DNA of 64,000 bases from Mugil cephalus (GCF_022458985.1 NC_061776.1:3371340-3435339), one strand, 5' to 3'. Shown: positions 44,890 to 57,704, counted from the stretch's first letter. Program-made: numbers and translations. Notes: generated by a model not told the origin, from the letters alone.

Positions 44890-45620
44890 ACTATCTCTGA
44901 CTGTGTCTCCACGAGCAAAAACAATGTCACCATCAAACATGAAGATGACACAACCATCCTGGGATGAGACTTCATACAGAGAACAAGTAAATAACATCAC
45001 CACCTATGGAGAGGACAACAATCTTGTTCTCAACATAGTAAAAACAAAAGAACTCATTCTGAAATTCAAGAGGAAAGCCCCCCTCTGCATCCTCTCAACA
45101 TCCAGGGGACTGAAGTGGATCAGTCAGACAGTCACAAGTTCCTGGTCTTCAGGTGTCAGAAGACATGAGCTCAGCCACGAACACCAGAGCAACAGTGATG
45201 AAGGCCAGACTCAAATGTCAGCCCCTCACCCAGACCTACAGAGGACTCGTTTATCAAGTATTTGCATTGGCTCCCCATGCGCTTCAGCAGGATAATTTTA
45301 AGTTTCTTTTAGTAGTTTTTAAATGTCTTAATGGTCTTGGACCTTCTTATTTGTCTGACCTACTTTTACCGTATCGACCCTCATGAACCCTGAAGTCCTC
45401 TGGTACCGGCCTTTTAACCAACCACAAGTTCTATCTAAGACACACAGGGAGGCAGCATTCAGTTATTATGGCCCCGACTGTGGAACAGCTGGAGAAGCTC
45501 AGGGCCTCAGAGACTGTTGATACTTTTAAAAAGAGGCCAAAGACTCTAGAATCTTTTTAATTCTTCTTCTTGTACATGATTTGAATTCCTACTAACTTTG
45601 TTTTATCTGATTTGATGATT
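44890..45620 (+). mobile_element. LINE relic, RT to C-terminus
   Basis: First comes a Rex1/L2-like part: KMTQPSWDETSYREQVNNI with EDNNLVLNIVKTKELILKF. Then from 45215 an L2-type C-terminal part with FKFLLVVFKCLNGLGPSYLS, DLLLPYRPS and, after a frameshift, ASETVDTFKKRPKT. Stops and frameshifts are present. Confidence 0.7.
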
Positions 45621-45859
45621 TTATTTCATCCTGACTTTTTTAATATTATCACCTAGTCTTACTTGGTAAGGGACGTTTTAATTTATTTCTTTAATTTTTA
45701 TCAGTTTATTTTAGTTTCTTACCACATCTTACTGTTTTAGTCTTTTAGTTCTAGGAGCCTGTTCCTGTCAGCCTGTGGGGCTGCCGTCTGTTGGCTCCCC
45801 TCATCCTGGTTCCTGTTATCTTGGGGTGATCTTTACGGCAGAGACCCTATGGTCTGTCA

Positions 45860-46160
45860 TGGTTTATGTCTGACTTTTATTTTGTGAATCATGTGTTCTG
45901 TTTCCTGTTTTATTTTGTTAAGTTCTGGATTTCCTGTCTTGTGCTTCCTTGTGTGTCCCTTGATTGTTCATTGGGTTCACCTGCTGTCATTGCCCTGATC
46001 AGTTTCACCTGTGTCTTGTCAGCCCTCAGCCCTCTTGTGTACATGTAGCCCTGCCTTTCCCTTTGCTCCTTGTCGCGTCATTTTATGTCTCCTCTATGTT
46101 GCCACGTTCCTTGTTTTTCCTTGCATTGTTGAATTGTTGATGAATGTTTTTTTCTTTCTT
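45860..46160 (+). repeat. Dispersed repeat, copy 2
   Basis: Aligns loosely with 17090-17375 (GTTTCCTGTTTTATTTTG, CACCTGTGTCTTGTC). Class unknown. Confidence 0.4.
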
Positions 46161-46199
46161 TCTTTCTTTTTTTTTTTGGAAAAAGAACTACATTAATAA

Positions 46200-47640
46200 A
46201 GTTTGATTTGGGGCATCAGGGCTGAAAGGATTTAATTTCATTTTTATTTTATTTCATTTCATTTATTTTAAAATGCTGACGAGGAGAACCTTGCTCTGGA
46301 CTTCAAATGTCCCTGTACTAAAGTCTGTTCTATTCTATCAGACAGTCTCAAGATGAACTTGCCCAAGAGTTTCCAGCAGTTCCAGCAACTTGTGCTGTTT
46401 TTCGATCTACGTGTAAACTGGAACAAGGAAGAATTTGATTTCAGTGACTGCTTTTTTCTGATCCTGGTGTTGGTCACTTGTGTTCCTCAGTGGATGAGGA
46501 AGAGGATGTCATTAGATTAAAGATGGTTTCTCAGTTTCATCAGCTGTCTTTGTCTTGTGACAGTTGATTGGTGAATAAAGGTGATGCTAGCTTATCTCCT
46601 TTACTTGAAGCTGCAGTACTGGGTGATGGTCTCAGTCTTTGACAGTGGGTTCATTTGTGAGGGGCCTCTTGCTTGTATCTATATGATGAATTCACAGGAG
46701 CTGTCCAGTGCTGAAGTTACCTCTCCTTGTGTGAGTCTGTCAGTAGAGAGGGTTCAGAGGAGCTGTCCAGTGCTGAAGTGAGGAACTGGTTTGTCAGTGG
46801 CCTTGACCCAAGGAAATCTGACAAACTCTGAAGTTTTGAACAATATCTCAGGATGTTTGGGTGATCTTTCTTATTTACAGTGTACTGATCTGATAGAGTT
46901 CATTGAGACTTGTAAATCTGCAGAGACCTGGTAGTGTTTTCTGTGTGTTTCGTAGTCACTGTTCCTGATGTCTGATTGTGACATGATGCGATTTTGATCC
47001 TGATCGATCAAAACTTCAGCAGCATTTTAATGTTGGAACCATTTCCAACTGCTTTCTATACAGACTGATACTTTATTGCACTAGTTACCGGTCGAAGAAT
47101 CGGGTCCATCTGGAGTGTCAGCAGATGAACATGATGATTCATGGAAGACAAGAGAAGAAAAGAATCAAGCTGTGTTACAGATGTATTTCTACTCCACATT
47201 CCAGCTCAGGCCTGGCCCGTGGCATAGGCAGTATGGGCAAATGCTAAAGACACCATCCATCCAGGGGGCGCTGATGGGGAGAAGAATAAAAAAAGTGCAA
47301 CTAATATTTATGTTGTTATTTTTATACTAAAACTAATTAAACCCACATTAATGGTACTGCATTGCAAAGCCTATTAAATAATAACAATGCCCTTGTACAT
47401 CCATGTTAAAGTGCACATCATGTATGTTAATTCTTCATAACTCAGCATTTCCACGTGCTATATTTTACTGCAGTTTACTGCTTCTTTGCATTCTGCTAAT
47501 CAGCATTTCACTGTAATGATAATAAGATTGAATCTAATCTAATTAGCATATCAGAAAAAAATTGCCTTGTATATTATACATGTACAGCATAGTGAAGTAA
47601 TTCCTAGAATAAACTTTTACTATTAGACTCTAACACCCAA
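46200..47640. other. Unassigned region between V2 and V3
   Basis: A motif AGAGGAGCTGTCCAGTGCTGAAG occurs twice (46690-46780, with a shorter first copy) and again at about 61525-61550. Otherwise no gene or known element is seen. Confidence 0.35.
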
Positions 47641-47642
47641 CG

Positions 47643-48075
47643 ATGTCACTGACTCCCGTTCTCTCTTCAGATACGCTGTTAAACCCTGATCCTGCAAATC
47701 CTGGGCCATCTACAGTCACCGCCACTTCATCAGCATCAAGCGATCCTCCTGTCGCCTCCACCTCAGAAGAACCCTGTGATGCAGCATCAGGAATAAAGGC
47801 TGCACGAATAGACCCTGACTGGCCATCTCCTCTTACCGATGAAGTACGAACAGGATTGTTTCACAGAGGTCCATTTCAAACTGAAAACAACTTAACATTC
47901 TCTAAACAAAAGGACGGACGAAGGTGTCAACATGACTATTTTAACAGACACTTGGACAATGGAGAAAAAATCAGAAGCTGGCTGATGTACTCAAAAAAGG
48001 ATGATAGCTTGATCTGATTGTTAATGGTTTTCATTGTTTCTCTAAAAATGAAATGTCAGAGACACAGCTATTCAG
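47643..48075 (+). pseudogene. Truncated ZMYM/hAT-type transposase N-terminus
   Basis: An open frame of 124 codons contains DPDWPSPLTDEVRTGLFHRG, GRRCQHDYFNRHLDNGEKI and RSWLMYSKKDD. This matches the TTF/ZMYM-type N-terminal region of hAT transposases and zinc-finger MYM-like proteins (W...GP.Q......DGRRF...Y...L.NGE...R.WL.YS). The frame stops where the cysteine-rich part should begin, and the next bases carry a degraded VFIVSLK (expected VFCFCCKLF). The V3 duplication unit starts directly after it. Confidence 0.7.
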
Positions 48076-48639
48076 TTTCTACCACAGGATGGCGCTGCTT
48101 CTCTTTGCTTTATTTCAGAGCTGATCAGGTCTGTGTTCATCAAACATGTCAGAGCAGGAAATCTCTTCTAACTGACCAGAATCTCTCAGAGTCACTGAGC
48201 TTTGATTCTGCTTTTAGGAGTTGAAGTCAAACATTTGATCTTCTGCTTTCTTTTGTCAAACTCCCCCTGTATGTCCTGAGAGATGTTGATATATATTACA
48301 TATTATACAGTAAAGCTGATCTGAGACGGATTTTAGTGTCTCATCTCTTTAAATGTTAAATGTACAAACTAAATGTTTTCAGGAAAACCGTCCTTTAATA
48401 GAAGAGTATTACAGAGAACAGTCTGTGTTACTAAAGTCACCACCAACCTGAATGTGTTTGTGGGAACATGAATGTTTTTTAGTCTTTCTGCATCATGTGA
48501 CCCAGATGTTTTTCATCTGCTTTCAGATTCAAATCAAGACCATGAAAGGACACAGCAGCTTGATCTGAGCTGTCAATCATCAGCAGCCGTCTCATCTGTG
48601 GGCTGCAGGGGCTGATGGGAGCTTTGAGGACCTGCTAGA

Positions 48640-48690
48640 AACCACGTGGCCTCGTCTCATGTCACAGCTCGTCCTTGTTGGGCCTCAGCT
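48640..48690 (+). promoter_or_regulatory. V3 promoter region with E-box
   Basis: CACGTG at 48643-48648 and CTCATGTCACAG downstream, as in V1. Confidence 0.45.
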
Positions 48691-48744
48691 GCATCAGAGC
48701 TCCACTTCTCCCCAGGTTCACCAGAGGATACACCACCACACAGA

Positions 48745-49188
48745 ATGCTTTTCCTCCCAGCTGCTGCTCTGTGCTGTCTGTGTTCAGGTGAGTGTTTCCA
48801 ACAAACCCCACCTTTAACAAACACTGTCTCACTAACCTTCATCTATCTGTCTGTGTCTCTACAGCCCTGGTTGCCATGGCAGCAGATCTGACCCAGGACC
48901 AGTTAACATTGACCAGGAGAGTTGGTCAAACAGTCTCATTCAGATGTGAAGGAATTGAACAGTGTAATCATGATTATATAGACTGGTTCCAGAAAAAAGA
49001 AACAGAAACATTCAGATGGATTTTTGGTATTAAAAAAGAGAATGGTGAAATTTATAAATATTCCAATCATCCTCAGAAAGATGATTTCTCAGCTGTGAAT
49101 AAAGAGAACCTTTGGGAGTTGGAGATAAAGAAAGTTAAAGTCGATCATTCAGCCTCCTACTACTGCGCCTGTTGGAAAGAGAGAAACC
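48745..49188 (+). CDS. TRGV: TCR gamma variable segment V3
   Basis: The leader exon is 48745-48787 and the V exon is 48865-49188. Leader, first framework and the end (KKVKVDHSASYYCACWK) are almost the same as V1. The differences cluster between the first cysteine and framework 3: for example EQCNHDYIDWFQKK against HQCDSDYIRWYQKK, and FGIKKENGEIYKYSNH in the middle. No stop or frameshift; both Ig cysteines and the tryptophan are present. Confidence 0.88.
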
Positions 49189-49226
49189 CACAGTGAGAAA
49201 TGATGCGAGCAGCCTGAACAAAAACC
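49189..49226 (+). promoter_or_regulatory. V3 recombination signal (23-type)
   Basis: Heptamer CACAGTG (49189-49195), 22-bp spacer, nonamer ACAAAAACC (49218-49226). Confidence 0.9.
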
Positions 49227-49965
49227 AACAGATGAACAGATGTCAAACAGTGTTTGTGACAGGAAGAGAGCAGTAAACCACAGCCCAGGTTCACATATTT
49301 CACCTCCATCTCAGACAGAGTCCCAAACATACTGAGTTGAGGGAGATTCTTCTTTCCTGCTCTCACTATTTATTTGACATCAGATTTATTGATGCTGTTA
49401 GCAGATATTTCAACAGTTAGAAAAAAGATGAAAACAACACAGAGAAGAAGAAAGAGCAAAAATACAAAGTCAATCAAAAGAATCCAATGAAAGAGCAAAA
49501 GAACACAAAGATATTTTCAAAGACTTTTAAAAGTCAAAGTTGAATAGAATGAATGATTTCAGACAAATGTTCCAGATGAAGATGAAGCTCCTCTGCTCTG
49601 AGCTGCTGCTGGAATAAAGTCCATTCCTGCTTCACAATGTTAATGAAAACACTTCCAGCAGCACTTGTTGTTTAACACCTTCCAGCAGATTTCACCACAT
49701 CATTTCACTTTCTTCCATTTTCAAAGACAAATCTTGGACTGATGTCAGGTCAGGACTTAGTTCTTGTAGCAGCAGCTCATTAGGACGCTGATGTTGTTGG
49801 ACACATTTCCATCAGTTTCCTGTGGATGTTCATGGTTCTCAGAGGATGAACCCTAACATTCATGGAGACCTCCTGACCTTTCCTCTAGAAACAAATGTTC
49901 TTCTACAACAACACTTCAGCAGCATTTCAAGGTTCTTTACTTTCAGATGAATTTATTTCACAGAA

Positions 49966-50029
49966 GTAAATAAAATAAAATAAAATAAAATAAAATAAAA
50001 TAAAATAAAATAAAATAAAATAAAATAAA
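49966..50029 (+). repeat. (AAAAT)n microsatellite
   Basis: About 12 TAAAA pentamers. Confidence 0.95.
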
Positions 50030-50139
50030 GAGAAAAACATATGTGTCAAAATAACATAAATATATAGAAACAATAAAGTGGAATTGTGCAGTGGGAACAG
50101 ACTCCAGTCTCTATCCAAAATGTTTCTATTTAAATTATA

Positions 50140-50465
50140 ACATGTTTAGTGGTGTGATGGTCAGCACTGATGAAACACAGCAAGAAGGTTCTGGGTTTGA
50201 ATCCTTCAGCCAACTGGAGCCTTTCTGTGTGGAGTTTGTGTCTTTATGGGTTCTCTCCAGGTTCTCCAGCTTCCTCCCATCCTCCATAAATTGGTCGTAG
50301 ATGTGAGTTGTTGTCTGTCTCTCTGTGTTAACCCTGAGATAGACTGGAGACCTGTTCAGGTTTTACCCCACTTCTAACCCAATGACAGCTGGAACAGGCT
50401 CCAGCTCCAACACGACACTCAGAGGACAAACAGTTACAGACAAATAATGAATGAGTGGATTGAGA
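50140..50465 (+). mobile_element. Teleost SINE-like dispersed repeat
   Basis: Starts GTGGTGTGATGGTCAGCACTG, has GGTTCTGGGTTTGAATCC (tRNA B-box like), then TTTCTGTGTGGAGTTTG and ends with GACAGCTGGAACAGGCTCCAGC. This order is familiar from abundant teleost repeats; the exact family is not named here. Confidence 0.6.
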
Positions 50466-50479
50466 TGAGATGGATTGTG

Positions 50480-51240
50480 GGTAAAAACTGTCCCTGAACA
50501 TGTTGGTTCATGTGTGGATGCTCCAGAACCACCAGCCAGACGGTAGCAGTGTAAATAGTCTATATCTGGGGGGTCTGGGCTCAGAGAGGATCTGTTGTGT
50601 CTCCCTCCTGCAGCCAAACCTCCTCAGACGCCTCAGGAAGAAGAGGCTCTGTCTAGCTGCCTTGATGATGTTGCCCGTGTGGCGTGACCAGCTGAGATCC
50701 TCACTGATGTTGATGCCCAGGAACCTGAAGCAGTTGACTCTTTCTACTGCTACTCCCTCCAGGTGAATGGGGGCTTGTGTCCCTCCCTGAAGCCTCCTGT
50801 AGTCCACTATCATCTCATTGGTCTAGCTGACGTTGAGCAGGAGGTTATTGGCTGTGCACCATGATGACAGATCTCTAACCTCCTCTCTGTAGAATAACTC
50901 ATCACCGTCTGTGATGAAGCCAGTGATGGTGGAGTCATCAGCAAATTTAATGGTGGTTTTGAAGCTGTGCTTGGACGTACAGTCATGTGTGTAGAGGGAG
51001 AAGAGCAGAGGGCTGAGGACACATCCTTGAGGGACCCCAGTGCTCAGGTTCAGTGTGGTGGAGGTGGAGTTGCAGATCTGCTCCATCTGTGGTCTGTTCA
51101 TCAGGAAGGATCCATCTACACAGGGAGGAGCTGATGTGTAGGTCCATGAGCTTCATGATGAGTTTGGATGGGACTATGTTATTGAAGGTAGAGCTGAAGT
51201 CACACGTATGTGTTCCTCTGATGTTTGAGTTTCACAAACC
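50480..51240 (-). mobile_element. Rex1-like LINE reverse transcriptase relic
   Basis: On the minus strand NLSTGVPQGCVLSPLLFSLY, TIKFADDSTITGFI (the FADD active site), WCTANNLLLNVS, then after one stop MIVDYRR, VERVNCFRFLGINISEDLSW and KAARQSLFFLRRLRRFG. The copy is 5'-truncated but well preserved, with a short 3' non-coding part at 50480-50510. Confidence 0.82.
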
Positions 51241-51539
51241 TCTGTTCTAATGAAGTTAGGACATTTTGTCATGTAAAAATTATCGTAATAATGATAATAA
51301 TAACAACAATAATAATGGAAATAGCATTATCAATAACGACAGCAAGGAATTATTGGAGAGAGGCAGTGGAAGGAGAAAAAAATGGAGAGGAACATTGGTA
51401 TACTATAATTAATTAGTGAAGATACTATCTACATAAAACAATATAATACAATAACTGTGGAGCTACAGGTATGTTTTTGTAGTAAGATGCAGAGACTTGA
51501 TGTAATGGTATTGATGCTTCTAGTGGAATTGGCTCTCAG

Positions 51540-52510
51540 GCATCATGAGGGACAGTTTTGTGAAGAGAAAATGAGTGGTGACCAAATAGATAGAGATTCC
51601 TTTGCAAGCTGTTGATTGAAGTCTTCCATTGAGATGTAGTCAGATAAGAAATTTTTCCAGTGAGTTATGTTTATGTTGTGTTTGGACTTCCAGTTCATGA
51701 GCATAGTTTTCTTGGCGATGGTTAGGGCCACCAGAAGGAGTTTATTGTTTGGGTTTGTCATGTTTGACACAGAGGGAGGGAGACAGGGGGATATGGCAAC
51801 CCAAGAAAACAGGAAGTGATTCGGTGACCTCGCTCCAGAATTGTTCGACAGGTGTGCAGTGCCAGAATGCATGAAGGTAAGTGTCTGGTTTGTTTTACAG
51901 GCAGTTTGTGCAGATTTCTGATGTGGATCCCATTTTTGCCAGTTTCTGTCCTGTGTAGTGAATCCTGTGAAGTATTTTATATTGTATAAGTTGTAGATTT
52001 GCATTTCTAGGCATGGAGTAAATGTTTCTGCAGATGTGGTTCCAGAAGTCAGCATCAGGAGCAAATGCCAGATCTTTTTCCCACTTTGATGTAGGTATGG
52101 ATAGAGTTGTGTCAGATTGTAAAAAGATTTGATATATTCTTGAAAGGACTTTCTTTTTTGTATGGATGTTAATCAGGTTCAAAATTGGTGGCGGTAAATC
52201 TAAGTTAATGGTTTTATGTTGTATTTTGCTTGAAGTGATGATTTGAGTTGATGCTCCTGATGCTGTATTCCTGGACGAAGTGAGGAAACGGGACCAGTGT
52301 GTTGTTATGGATTATGTGTTCTAAGTGTGTTAGGCCTTTTTGTGACCATGTGGGAAGGTGGAGGTTTCTTTTTTTTTTATTACTGAGAAAGTCGGGATTT
52401 TTCCAGGATGGTGTGAATTTGGAAGGTGCCAATGATGAGTTTGTGGTTTTGTGGAAGTTCCACCAGGCTGTCAGAGCTGCTGCTATTGTTAACATTCTAA
52501 ATCACTGATG
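51540..52510 (-). mobile_element. L1/Tx1-like LINE ORF2 C-terminal relic
   Basis: On the minus strand: AWWNFHKTTNSSLAPSKFTP, LTHLEHIIHNN, SKWEKDLAFAPDADFWNHIC, LQLIQYKILHRIHYTGQKL and EICTNCL. These are the C-terminal segments of vertebrate L1-type ORF2 (NAN.QLIQYK.LHR; zinc-knuckle CTNC). Frameshifts divide it into several frames. Confidence 0.75.
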
Positions 52511-52539
52511 TTGTTTGATCGTCTGACTGAGGAAACAGT

Positions 52540-53060
52540 TTGAAATGTGGACTCATCAGACCTCAGCACTTTTCCTCTTTGTGTGGGTCCATCTCAGAGA
52601 AGCTGCTGGTGTTTCTGCTGTGGTGTTGTCTTTAACTTGTAGATGTAGAGATGAACTGTGTTAACTGACCATGGTTTCTGAAGTGTTCCTGAGCCTCCTG
52701 GTAACATCCTTTACACAATGATGTGTTTGAATGCAGGGCAGCCTGAGGGGTCAAAGGTCACAGGACTTCATTGTTGCTTTTCAGTCTTGCTGCTTACGTG
52801 CAGAGATTTCTCCAGATTCTCTGAATCTTTTGATGATATCATGTTCTGTAGATGATGAAACATTGTTCTTATATGTTTCCAACCTGTTCATCTTTCCATT
52901 CCTCAGCTTCTCAGTCTTTTGTTGACCCTGTCCCAGCTTCTACGGAACATGTTGGAGACATCAAATTCAAAAATGATGAAGTTTATTGGTTTGATCATTG
53001 TATTCTGTTTTTATTTCATTTCACCGGAATTGGAATGATCATACCTGATCACTAAAATAG
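52540..53060 (-). mobile_element. DNA-transposon-like repeat
   Basis: Contains GTGGACTCATCAGACCTCAGCAC and an end near 52940-52980 (CATGTTGGAGACATCAAATTC) similar to the end of the Tc1-like relic at 58510-58870. Probably a non-autonomous or decayed DNA element. Confidence 0.45.
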
Positions 53061-53179
53061 ATGTTGACCTGCTGGTGGCGCTAGATAAAATACTTGAGAA
53101 GGAGAACATTAAATCTTCAGTTGGAAATGATCTTGTTGCTGTAGTGGGAGATGAAGCTGAGGATGTTTTTTTCTTTTTT

Positions 53180-55110
53180 TTTTTTAGACTTTTTTGAGCC
53201 TTTGTCCAACAAGAACATTATAGTTGGTTGTATTTATAGACCTTCAAATTCTAACATCAATTATTTCATTGACAGTTTCTATTCTATTCTCAGAAAGATT
53301 ATAAATGAATAAAGACCTGATATATAATGAGTGATAATAATATTAATCTCAGTTTATCTTAATGCTTCATCTTTCTTCCTCCTCATAACAAGGGCAACAA
53401 GAATTACTGCTTTAAATGAAACTCTGATCAACAATATTTTTATAATTGTTATTGTATGGTGGGGATACCTGGTATTCTTTTCCGTGACTTAACTGACCAT
53501 CATCCTGTGTTTTATCAAAGCTAATTCTTCTATTAATGAGGTTTTCCTCTGTAATTTTGATAAAAGCAACATGAGTGAATTCATTGACAGATCATCTACT
53601 GCTTCTTGGTCTGATGTAGAAGTTGAAAATGACACTCAAACTGCAAACAATACCTTCCATGACAAATACTTCATGATGTTTGATGAGGCTTTTCCACTTC
53701 AAAGAAAGAAAACTAAACCAACCAACCTAAGCAAATCTTGGCTAACTAGTGGCCTGGCAAATTCTATCAGACAGATGTTGTTTCTGATTGTCAGAATAAT
53801 ATGAAAAATACTTGGAAGATTATTAATGAACTAATTAACTAAAAACTGATAGCCCTGCACAAAGTGAATTCAAAGGAGCTTATGAAACAAATTCTGATCC
53901 CTTTGAAATATGAAATGACTTTAAGAACTTTTGTGTGAATATTGGTCCTTCTCTCTCAGAGAAGATACCACAGACTCCTCTGTCTGTCTCTGGGATTGTG
54001 AGTCTCTCTCACTCTTTTGTATTTGGTCCCATCCCTGAGTCTGACCTTATTAATATTGTTAACAAAATGAAATTATCTGCACCAGACCACGATGATCTGA
54101 AATCCTCCAAACTTAAAATAAGTCTTCCATGTATCTCTAAACCACTACTTCATATCATAAATCTGTCACTTGAAACAGTTTAAATGGGTCCAAGTCATTC
54201 AGCTTTTAAAGCAGACGATCCCTCTTTACTTTCTAATTATAGACCAACATCTGTTTCACCATGTTTCTCCAAAGATTTAGAAAAACTAGTTTACAACCGC
54301 TTGGCTAAATATTTGAATGAAAATAATATATTTTATGATCACCAGTATGAGTTCAGAGAGAAACTTTCCTCTTTAATAATCCTAACCCAACTCACTGATA
54401 ACATCAAAGCCACAGACAATAAGGAAATCACACTGGGAGTGTTTGTTGATCTATCGAAGGCATCTGATACTGTTAATCATGACACATTATTACAGAAGCT
54501 TTGTCTTTATGGTTTAAGTGACACTAATCTGTTATGGCTCAAAAGTTATTTGTCATCAAGAAAGCAGCTTGTATCTTTGAACAATAACTCCTCAGACTAC
54601 AGATGAATTTCTTGTGGTGTTCCTCAAGGAGTTTGGAGATGCTTTTATTTCTTAAACATCGAAATGATTTATACCTGACATCATCAAAACCATTTCTCAT
54701 CTTGTTTGCAGATGATTTCAGTATTTTGTAAAAATGGACAAAGATTTGTGTCAGAAATGAACAGAGAATTGTGTAAAGTTGAAACCTGGTTCAAGACAAA
54801 AACAAATTATCATTAATATTCAGAAAAGTTCATACATGATATTTACACCTAGAAATGAACCAGCTGTGAACACTCTTCCTAAGGTTCACATTTCCAACAA
54901 CATTCTGGAAAGAATTACAGGAACTAAACTTCTAGACGTTCTTACTGACGAGAATCTCACTTAGAAAAATCACATCGTACTTATTTGTAACAAGTTTGCA
55001 AAAAAATATTGGAATTATCAGAAGAATACGGCATCTGTTATCAAGAAAACTCTGTTACACCATGATCTATTCTTACATCTCATACTGTGTTATGGCTACT
55101 CTGGTGTTCA
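53180..55110 (+). mobile_element. Non-LTR retrotransposon, endonuclease and RT relic
   Basis: It begins with NIIVGCIYRPSNSNINYFID (endonuclease domain). The RT part (54184-54720) reads SNYRPTSVSPCFSKDLEKLV, DHQYEFREKLSS, LGVFVDLSKASDTVNHDTLL, SYLSSRKQLVSLNNNSSDYR and CGVPQG, followed by LFADDF in another frame. The jockey/CR1/L2 superfamily fits. Stops and frameshifts are scattered throughout. It is the longest LINE relic in the window. Confidence 0.78.
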
Positions 55111-55840
55111 AAAGATGATGGTGAAAACATCAGAGCAGTTTGTGAGGAGGAGGTCGACGACCCACAAAAAAAGAAGCACTCACAGAGACAGTTTCCACAA
55201 AAGGACTGTCATTTATTTGCAGAAACAAAAACCATCTCCGGGTCGACTTCAATCAGAAATCAATAAATGTAATTTAGAGGCTGAAAAACTGTTTCACTCC
55301 TCACTCCTTCAACACCACAAAAGAAGACAAAAGAGACACCAGCAACCAGCTGTCCTCACTCATTAATCCCAGGAGGAGGACGGCCTGATGAGCAGGAGGG
55401 ACCTGACTGGACCAATATTAAGAAAACTGTCCTAACTTTATAAATAAATAGTGTATAGGACAGACTATAAATAATAGTTCATCTACCATAATCAATACAA
55501 AGAATTAACAGGCTCCCAATAGACTCCAACATACTGCTATGTTGTTTGGACGAGTACTTTAAAGAACCACCTCAATGGTATTTTCATCCTGCAAAAACGT
55601 TTCATCAAAATCAACTTAAATTATGAACAATAACATTAATTATTACGCAAAAATGACAACACTCTCCAACAGACTCTGTAGCTCCACCTCACTGTTTCAT
55701 CTCTATGTATTCTGCCCATTTTCAGCGGAAACATTCTGCAAGTTTTCTTTGTTTTCTTGTATCAATCCATCCAGAAGCTACTTCTGACCTGTTTTCACTC
55801 CACATTTCAGTTCAATTCCTTAATACATACATACATAGAT

Positions 55841-55952
<112 letters not shown>

Positions 55953-55979
55953 TACATTTTGTCCGGCCCTCACTTTCTG

Positions 55980-56110
55980 ACTGTTTTGAAGGTTAAAACT
56001 CAGTTTTAGGGTAAAGGTTAAATTAGATTATGGTTAGGGTTAGGGTAAGGGGCTAGGGAATGCATTATGCCCATGAGTGTCCTCATAGATGGCCATACAA
56101 TAATCTGTGT
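55980..56110 (+). repeat. Dispersed repeat next to (GT)n
   Basis: Contains GGTTAGGGTTAGGGTAAGGGG and GTCCTCATAGATGGCC; the relation to 40740-40875 suggests one repeat family. Confidence 0.4.
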
Positions 56111-56309
56111 GTGTGTTAGTTCATGTATTGTTTGTGCTGAATGTTTTTCATCTCAGAGGGACACCTGACAAGCTCCTGTGGGTTTTATTTGGTCTCAAAC
56201 TTCCTATATTTTTCTCTTCTTCATGTACTATGTGCTTTGTTATGGTGTTGATCTGTTCACTATTCTTTTTATTTATGTGCTAATAAATAAATAAAAAAGA
56301 AAAGAGAAA

Positions 56310-56480
56310 ACAATGTCCACCACCCTCTACATGACACCATAGTCAGACAGAGAAGCTGGTTCAGGGACAGGCTGCTGTCTCTGTCCTGCTCCATGGACAC
56401 GTTGAGGAGGACGTTTGTCCTTCAGGACATAAGACTCTACAGCGCCTCCCTGTGAGGAACCAACTGGACTGTGGTCATTA
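56310..56480 (+). mobile_element. LINE tail upstream of J3
   Basis: Reads CSMDTLRRTFVLQDIRLYSA-like sequence in one frame (DTL...RR.FV...IRLYN), the C-terminus of Rex1-like LINEs. The same insertion is seen in shorter form upstream of J1. Confidence 0.55.
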
Positions 56481-56589
56481 CTGATACTATTCTATATATT
56501 TATTCACATTATTACATATTTATGTTATAACTTAAATATGTTTCATATGTGTTTCTATGTAATGATGCTACTGGACACTGAATGTCCAA

Positions 56590-56720
56590 CAGAAAATCTG
56601 ATGACCAAAACAGATGTTGACCTGCTGGTGGCGCTAGATAAAAAGTCCAAATCAACAGTCAGTTAATGAAGTTGATCCTCTGGGACCAAGAATGTGTAGA
56701 AATGTTGATGTGAGTCCATC
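56590..56720 (+). mobile_element. Teleost DNA-repeat end
   Basis: GATGTTGACCTGCTGGTGGCGCTAGATAAA and the following TCCTCTGGGA phrase are typical of an abundant fish repeat. The same phrase occurs at 53057-53090. Confidence 0.45.
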
Positions 56721-56945
56721 ATCCATCCTTTAGTCCAGATCCAGTCCATGACTAAGACTAAAGTAGTGGACTGACCAACCACTGACATTAACATCAGAGC
56801 CATGCTGCTAGTGAGGCTAAAAGAAAGGAGAAGAAGAGACAGTCATGTAGATGTGAACATCAGAGAAACACATCAAGGAGCTGAAATATGATCCTTCCTC
56901 CTCATGTGACTCCTTCCCCTCAGCTGACTCTCTCAGCAGCTCACA

Positions 56946-56973
56946 GGTTTTTGTATTAGTCTTTTTCACTGTG
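56946..56973 (+). promoter_or_regulatory. J3 recombination signal (12-type)
   Basis: Nonamer GGTTTTTGT, 12-bp spacer and heptamer CACTGTG, identical to J1. Confidence 0.92.
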
Positions 56974-57029
56974 TGGCAACTGGAACAACTACCTCATCTT
57001 TGGCTCTGGAACTAAACTGTATGTAACAG
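56974..57029 (+). CDS. TRGJ: TCR gamma joining segment J3
   Basis: Encodes GNWNNYLIFGSGTKLYVT, ending in phase 1 at AACAG/GTAAGA. From FGSGT onward it is the same as J1; the upstream codons that enter CDR3 differ. Confidence 0.9.
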
Positions 57030-57704
57030 GTAAGAACAAACATTTCTTTTCCTTCACTTGTTTTATTGTAGAAGCTGAAATGTGTTTAAAGTCAGTTTGT
57101 GCTGCTTCAGGCTTTACATGTTAGTTTTTTCCTCATTAGTAGAGAATTCATCCTGCAGCCATTGTTCCATAAGAAAAGCTCAATCATTTCTGAAAACATG
57201 TTGAAATGTGACTGAACAACTAAAGTTATTCTTTATTTCTGTAAATATTAGTGACTTCACAAACATTTAGGATTTGATCGTCTCAGTAATTCTGTTGAAA
57301 ACAAGATGATATTTGATGTTCAACTATTTCACATTCTTTTCAAGTGTCTATCGATTGTATTGGATCATTTCTGAAAGTTAGAACCTTGTCAGATCTAATC
57401 GCTGTCACTTATTTTATATGATGTAAATGTGTTTTTAATTGATGATGTGTTAATAGAAAAAGAAAAAACACAAAGTGAATGTGATGTTAAATTAAATGAA
57501 GTTTTATCACCATCATCAGCATAAAGTATTTAAACATTTGAACATGACTGACACAAACTAACATGTTGATGTGTTTTATTAGTGATTAAAGTCTGTGCTC
57601 TTAAATGTGTCATATTCAATACATATTGTAATCACTGAAATGACAAATGAACAACTGAAAAACACAATTCAGGGATTTGGAAATGATGTAAATAATTTAT
57701 TCCT

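Larger units (their letters stand above)
48080..49730 (+). repeat. V-segment duplication unit, copy 2 (V3)
   Basis: Collinear with 28790-30640; see V1. Upstream it lacks about 0.3 kb present in the V1 copy. Confidence 0.8.

Noticed and set aside
56030..56055. TTAGGG-like words suggesting an interstitial telomere
   Set aside because: Only two imperfect units in a dispersed repeat; not a telomeric array.
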